Shown one piece after another: positions 7,148-10,152 of a stretch of DNA of 10,152 nt. Each line of letters starts with the position of its first letter. The first letter of the stretch is position 1. The DNA is from Oehlia diaphana (lineage: Eukaryota; Glomeromycota; Glomeromycetes; Glomerales; Glomeraceae), in contig QZLH01001560.1 in NCBI GenBank assembly GCA_003833135.1, positions 15,249 to 25,400 of the forward strand. The letters are read 5' to 3'. Made by a program: the position numbers and the translations under genes. Under the pieces are notes generated by a model. That model saw nothing but the letters and a program-made list of their open reading frames with translations. It did not search any database and was not told where the DNA came from.

Positions 7148-7218
7148 CAGTCAACTTTCTTTATAGTCACACATTTGGGACAAGCCATTTTTCATGATTA
7201 TAAAGAAGTGTGACTATA
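7148..7218 (+). mobile_element. Pogo/Tigger-like transposon terminus (single end)
   Basis: The sequence begins CAGTCAACTTTC directly after a TA dinucleotide, as expected for pogo/Tigger (Tc1-mariner group) elements, which insert at TA and commonly start with CAGT. Within it, TATAGTCACAC (7162-7172) is perfectly inverted as GTGTGACTATA (7208-7218), a two-site arrangement like the transposase-binding sites of such elements. No matching opposite end and no transposase were found in the window, so this is a solo end or a fragment. The family assignment is from memory of general terminus style. Confidence 0.35.
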
Positions 7219-7312
7219 TACAAAACATACATAATTATTAAATTTTTAATACATTTTATCATATTTTATTAAAAAATATATGTATATATTATTAAATCAG
7301 CAATCAGTAATT
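7219..7312. other. AT-rich spacer
   Basis: Nothing recognisable between the pogo-like terminus and the hairpin at 7313. Confidence 0.4.
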
Positions 7313-7387
7313 GTAGAAAGATGAAACATAGCTTGTTAGAATCGTCTCATTGAGATGAATCGAATGGTAGTAGTTTCATCTTTCTAC
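7313..7387. repeat. 75-nt inverted repeat with perfect 15-bp arms
   Basis: GTAGAAAGATGAAAC (7313-7327) is perfectly complementary to GTTTCATCTTTCTAC (7373-7387). The 45-nt loop contains a smaller stem, TCTCA/TGAGA, around 7345-7355. The arms are not AT-only, so chance is unlikely. It could be a foldback mini-element, a structured RNA, or a small-RNA precursor. I do not recognise a family. Confidence 0.6.
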
Positions 7388-7489
7388 TATGCAAACAGTC
7401 TTAATTATAATCAAACAATATTACATAAAATAAAAAATGAAAAAGTGTATATGTAATATCCTGTTACATGTCTTATCTGTAACAACTTC

Positions 7490-8463
7490 AACTACCCTAG
7501 TATCACCACAAAATTTTTCCATCCCACATGATTTTGTGACATCTGAATTTTAATTGGTGCAATATTTATTTTGCATGTATTATAATGTTTATTTTGGGAA
7601 AAAAAAATTGAAAAAAAGTTGAAAAAGTCAAAAAAAAAAAAAAGAAAAACTGATATTTTTCCTTTAATATATTAATCATTTTATTACTTTTATAATAAAT
7701 ACATTTTAAAATAATTCTTCTCATTTTATTTAATTTAATTTTAATAAACAAATAAATATTTATTGGTATTTGGAGTCAAGTACATTATTTCATAAATATT
7801 AAAGCTAATTTAATAAAAATCAATATCTAAGTAATCCTACACTTGCTAATAACTTTACTTAATCTCTAAAGGCTTGTTTCATATAACAAAAGTACCAAAA
7901 TTATGCTGTAAAGTAAAAAAATCAGCCGTGTGTGGCACAGTAATTTCTATACAAAAAATATTCATATTGTTGCAAATATTATATTCAAATGGTTTCATAC
8001 CTGTTAAATAATTTAGTCTAAGCTATCTAAACCTATAACATTTAACTAAAATCCTGAAATTACACTACAAAATAAAAAACAATATAGCTCAGTAATTTCT
8101 TTTAAAAAACACCAATATTTGCACAAAAATAATATACATACTTGTTAAATAACTTTCTTCAAGCGCTAAAATTTAGCTAAAATATTCATAAAATCTACAA
8201 AAAAATGCGTCTATTGTAAATAAAATTAACTATAGCTTTATAACAATATTCTACACTCTAGCTTTTCAAAAATATTTAAATTTTTAATTGTTTAATGGAT
8301 TTTTTAAAGATTATTTTAATGTGAGAGAAAAAAAAAAAACAGGGAGAAAGAAATAGTTTTGTTGTAGCAAATAAACAATAAACAAATATAAACTGATTGT
8401 ACCACTACATCACACAAATCATGTGGAAATGAAAAAATTTTGTGGTGATACTAAAAAAGATTA
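7490..8463. mobile_element. Non-autonomous element with about 50-bp inverted ends
   Basis: The left end (7498-7543) contains CTAGTATCACCACAAAATTT, and the reverse complement of the right end (8409-8455) contains TTAGTATCACCACAAAATTT. Both continue as TTTnCATnnCACATGATTT and then TGTGA. So two inverted, roughly 80% identical ends bracket about 0.97 kb. The interior is AT-rich and has no real open frame, so the element cannot move itself. Part of it is shared with 1110-1500, showing a repeat family. Element borders and target duplication are not resolved; the superfamily is unknown. It may also be two independent terminal fragments in opposite orientation. Confidence 0.45.
7842..8260 (+). repeat. 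Internal degenerate repeat, three units
   Basis: Blocks starting CTTGCTAATAACTTT (7842), CCTGTTAAATAATTT (8000) and CTTGTTAAATAACTTT (8141) are followed at similar offsets by CTAAA. The first two also share CAGTAATTTCT. Spacing is 158 and 141 bases. The third unit is the one shared with the copy at 1153. The repeats sit inside the element at 7490-8463. Confidence 0.45.
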
Positions 8464-8644
8464 ACAACTCCACATATATTACATGACATTACATAAATTT
8501 CCATAAAAGGAGGTTGTCTAAAGTGGGGAGCAAATCACGTGACTTCAGAAAAAAATTATTTTCATAAAATAAAACTTTTTACCATATATTTAACCATTCT
8601 AAACATATTTTAAATACACTTTTGCTTGCTCTGCAAGTTTACTT
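8464..8644. other. Spacer between two elements
   Basis: AT-rich sequence with one CACGTG site (8535-8542). No gene was seen. The last bases before 8645 should contain the target-site duplication of the hAT element if its other copy lies beyond the window. Confidence 0.4.
8535..8542. promoter_or_regulatory. TCACGTGA palindrome
   Basis: An E-box-type site. On the minus strand its context reads TGAAGTCACGTGA, identical over 13 bases to the plus-strand site upstream of the kinase gene (2959-2971). No adjacent gene explains it. Confidence 0.3.
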
Positions 8645-8889
8645 TAGGGATGGAAAATTAACGGTTAATTATAATTTGGTTATTTAACCAGTTAAATAAC
8701 CGTTATTTAATGATTAATTAACGGTTAATTAAATTTTTATAATTTTGGCCAAAGCCACAGAATTATTGTTAATTCAGGCCAAACTTAATATTTCAGCCTA
8801 AACTATTTATTTTATTGTATAAGATTTTCATTTATAAATTATAATATAACGTTTAAATTTTATGTTTTATTATCAAAAATTAAAATATT

Positions 8890-10152
8890 TCACTCATCAG
8901 CTATTAAATCTGTAATATTTAATTCCAACCCAATTAATCTATCATCATCTGAATTATTATCATCACTATCATTATTATCACTACCATTATCGTTATCATT
9001 ATCACCATTATCGTTATCATCAAGTGTTTGACGATCATGCATTAATTTATTTTTTTTACGTTTCAAGCCCCCTTTGTGTATCCAAAGATTTCCATAAATA
9101 AAAACCAATTTTTTTACACGATCATTTTGTAAACGATTACGAATTTTATTATGAATAAATCCGAAAGTTGAAAAATTTCTTTCTGCAGCTGCAAATGATG
9201 TCGGAATTAAAAGAATTTTAATGGCTAACTGCTGAAGCTCACTTTTTGGCTAAGATTACCACCATACGGATGAACTAAGAACGGATGATGATAACCAAAT
9301 TGTTTCGTTATCATACGGTGAATTTTTTTGACGAAATGTTACTAATTCTGCAAATAATTTTATAGATTCTTCTTGGCCAAATCTTTTATTTGTGAATTCC
9401 GTAAACTCAGTATATCCAACTGCTTCTATATCCGCATCTTCACTTTCTTCTAAAAAACGTGGATCTAACATATAAGCAACCATCATAACAGGATGGTATG
9501 AATACTCCCATTGTTTTTGAATAAGCTGTTGAACATTATCAGAAAAATTACATGAAATTTTGCTAACTTTATTCATTAATTTTTTGAAATGTGAATAGAC
9601 AGTTGAAATAGTAGATGAATCAGACTCAAACAATTTTAACGCCGCAACCATTGGCTCTAAAAATTTTGTTATTAAATTTGCCATTTCCCAACAATACATT
9701 ATTTCTTACTTCCTTATTTATTTTTTGGCGAATTTCAGAATCCATTAACACTTGTTTAAGAGCAATTTTCGATTTTAGAAGCAACTGAAAGCAGCTAAGA
9801 TGCGTACCCCATCGTGTAAGTATTGGTAAAACTAATGCAATCTCCTTATTATAATTTTTGATCTGAATACGTTTTAGTTTTGCCGCTGCTTGTATATGAG
9901 ATTTAAAATAATTTACTATCATCTTAGCATTATTGACTATATCTTTGATTTCGTCAATTTTCAAAATATCTCCAATTAATAGGTTAATAATGTGAGAGTT
10001 ACATCCAAGACAAACGATATGAGAATATTTTTCTTCAATCCGTTTCCATGCTACTTTCATTACACTAGCTGTATCTGTAATGACTGAGGAAAATTTTTGA
10101 GCACCAATAATTTCCATTTGTTGAGTTATTTGGTTTGCAATCCACTCTCCTG
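8890..10152 (-). pseudogene. hAT transposase, partial and inactivated
   Basis: Translation enters open from the right edge (GEWIANQITQQ) and shows the hAT RNase-H-like region: VITDTASVMKVAW with the likely catalytic Asp (about 10065-10085), CLGCNSHIINLL, and LPILTRWGTH. Near 9695-9710 the frame shifts by one base, after which YCWEMANLITKFLEP continues the family pattern. The expected ELVTFRQKNSPYD and VWW follow, then TAA (9256-9258) and TAG (9250-9252) interrupt the same frame. Beyond them the C-terminal dimerisation domain is intact (LQQLAIKILLIP, AAAERNFSTFGFIHNKIRNR, VKKLVFIYGN), ending in an acidic Asp/Asn tail and TGA at 8890. The N-terminal BED zinc finger would lie outside. Three lesions mean this copy is dead, although most of the text is well preserved, suggesting recent decay. 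Confidence 0.85.
8941..9021 (-). repeat. GAT/AAT-rich repeat coding the acidic tail
   Basis: Runs of ATTATC, ATTATCGTT and ATCATC on the plus strand encode the Asp/Asn/Ser-rich C-terminal tail of the hAT transposase remnant on the minus strand. It is a simple-sequence expansion inside the former coding region, located after the dimerisation domain. Confidence 0.6.

Larger units (their letters stand above)
8645..10152 (-). mobile_element. hAT-type DNA transposon, one end and partial body
   Basis: The presumed terminus begins TAGGGATGG (8645-8653), a style common at hAT ends. Next come subterminal repeats: TTAACGGTTAATTA at 8658-8671 and again at 8718-8731, and between them a near-perfect palindrome, GGTTATTTAAC (8678-8688) and GTTAAATAACC (8691-8701) with a 2-bp gap. 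These resemble transposase-binding subterminal repeats. The minus-strand transposase pseudogene fills 8890 to the edge. The other terminus and the 8-bp target duplication lie outside the window. Confidence 0.65.

Noticed and set aside
7566..7751. Minus-strand open frame of 61 codons
   Set aside because: Lys/Ile/Phe runs from poly-A and poly-T DNA inside a gene-free mobile element.

Overview
The window looks like AT-rich nuclear DNA of an early-diverging fungus, most likely an arbuscular mycorrhizal fungus (Glomeromycotina, Rhizophagus-like). This is an inference. It rests on a tyrosine-kinase-like (TKL) protein kinase of the style greatly expanded in those genomes, introns of 65-79 nt with GT...AG ends, very AT-rich spacers full of short inverted and tandem repeats, and a decayed hAT transposase. 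No prokaryotic features were seen (no Shine-Dalgarno sites, operons or CRISPR), and no tRNA or rRNA gene was recognised.

Layout. Positions 1-155 are a GC-richer stretch (about 45% by my count) of unknown nature that runs off the left edge. Positions 160-1100 are AT-rich spacer with small tandem repeats, a palindrome and one CACGTG palindrome. Positions 1100-2050 are a patchwork of repeats: a copy of a dispersed repeat, several inverted copies of a roughly 50-bp terminal-repeat-like sequence, and a degenerate tandem array with a period of about 43 bp. Positions 2172-2700 hold faint, stop-interrupted exon-like stretches that may be a dead gene. Positions 2881-3176 are the promoter side of the main gene, with a perfect 12-bp palindrome AGTCACGTGACT.

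The one convincing gene is at 3177-6972 on the plus strand. I model it as six exons encoding 1144 residues: an N-terminal TKL kinase (about residues 25-288), a long disordered Asn/Gln/Pro linker (about 290-822) containing a QPxPYQQ repeat tract, and a C-terminal ankyrin-repeat region (about 823-1144). A simple reading would call two genes, but the two large open frames join in frame through a 32-nt exon (5907-5938) between two small introns. Retaining the first of these introns, or skipping the small exon, would give a kinase without ankyrin repeats.

Positions 6973-8644 are gene-free: a candidate poly(A) signal, a pogo/Tigger-like terminus, a strong 75-nt hairpin, and a 0.97-kb element with imperfect inverted ends (about 7490-8463) related to the repeat at 1100-1500. 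From 8645 to the right edge lies one end of a hAT-type DNA transposon. Its transposase, on the minus strand, is a pseudogene with one frameshift and two in-frame stops, and it continues beyond the window.

Apart from the kinase gene, almost everything visible is repeat or transposon-derived. The most interesting object is the kinase-linker-ankyrin fusion and its splice arrangement.
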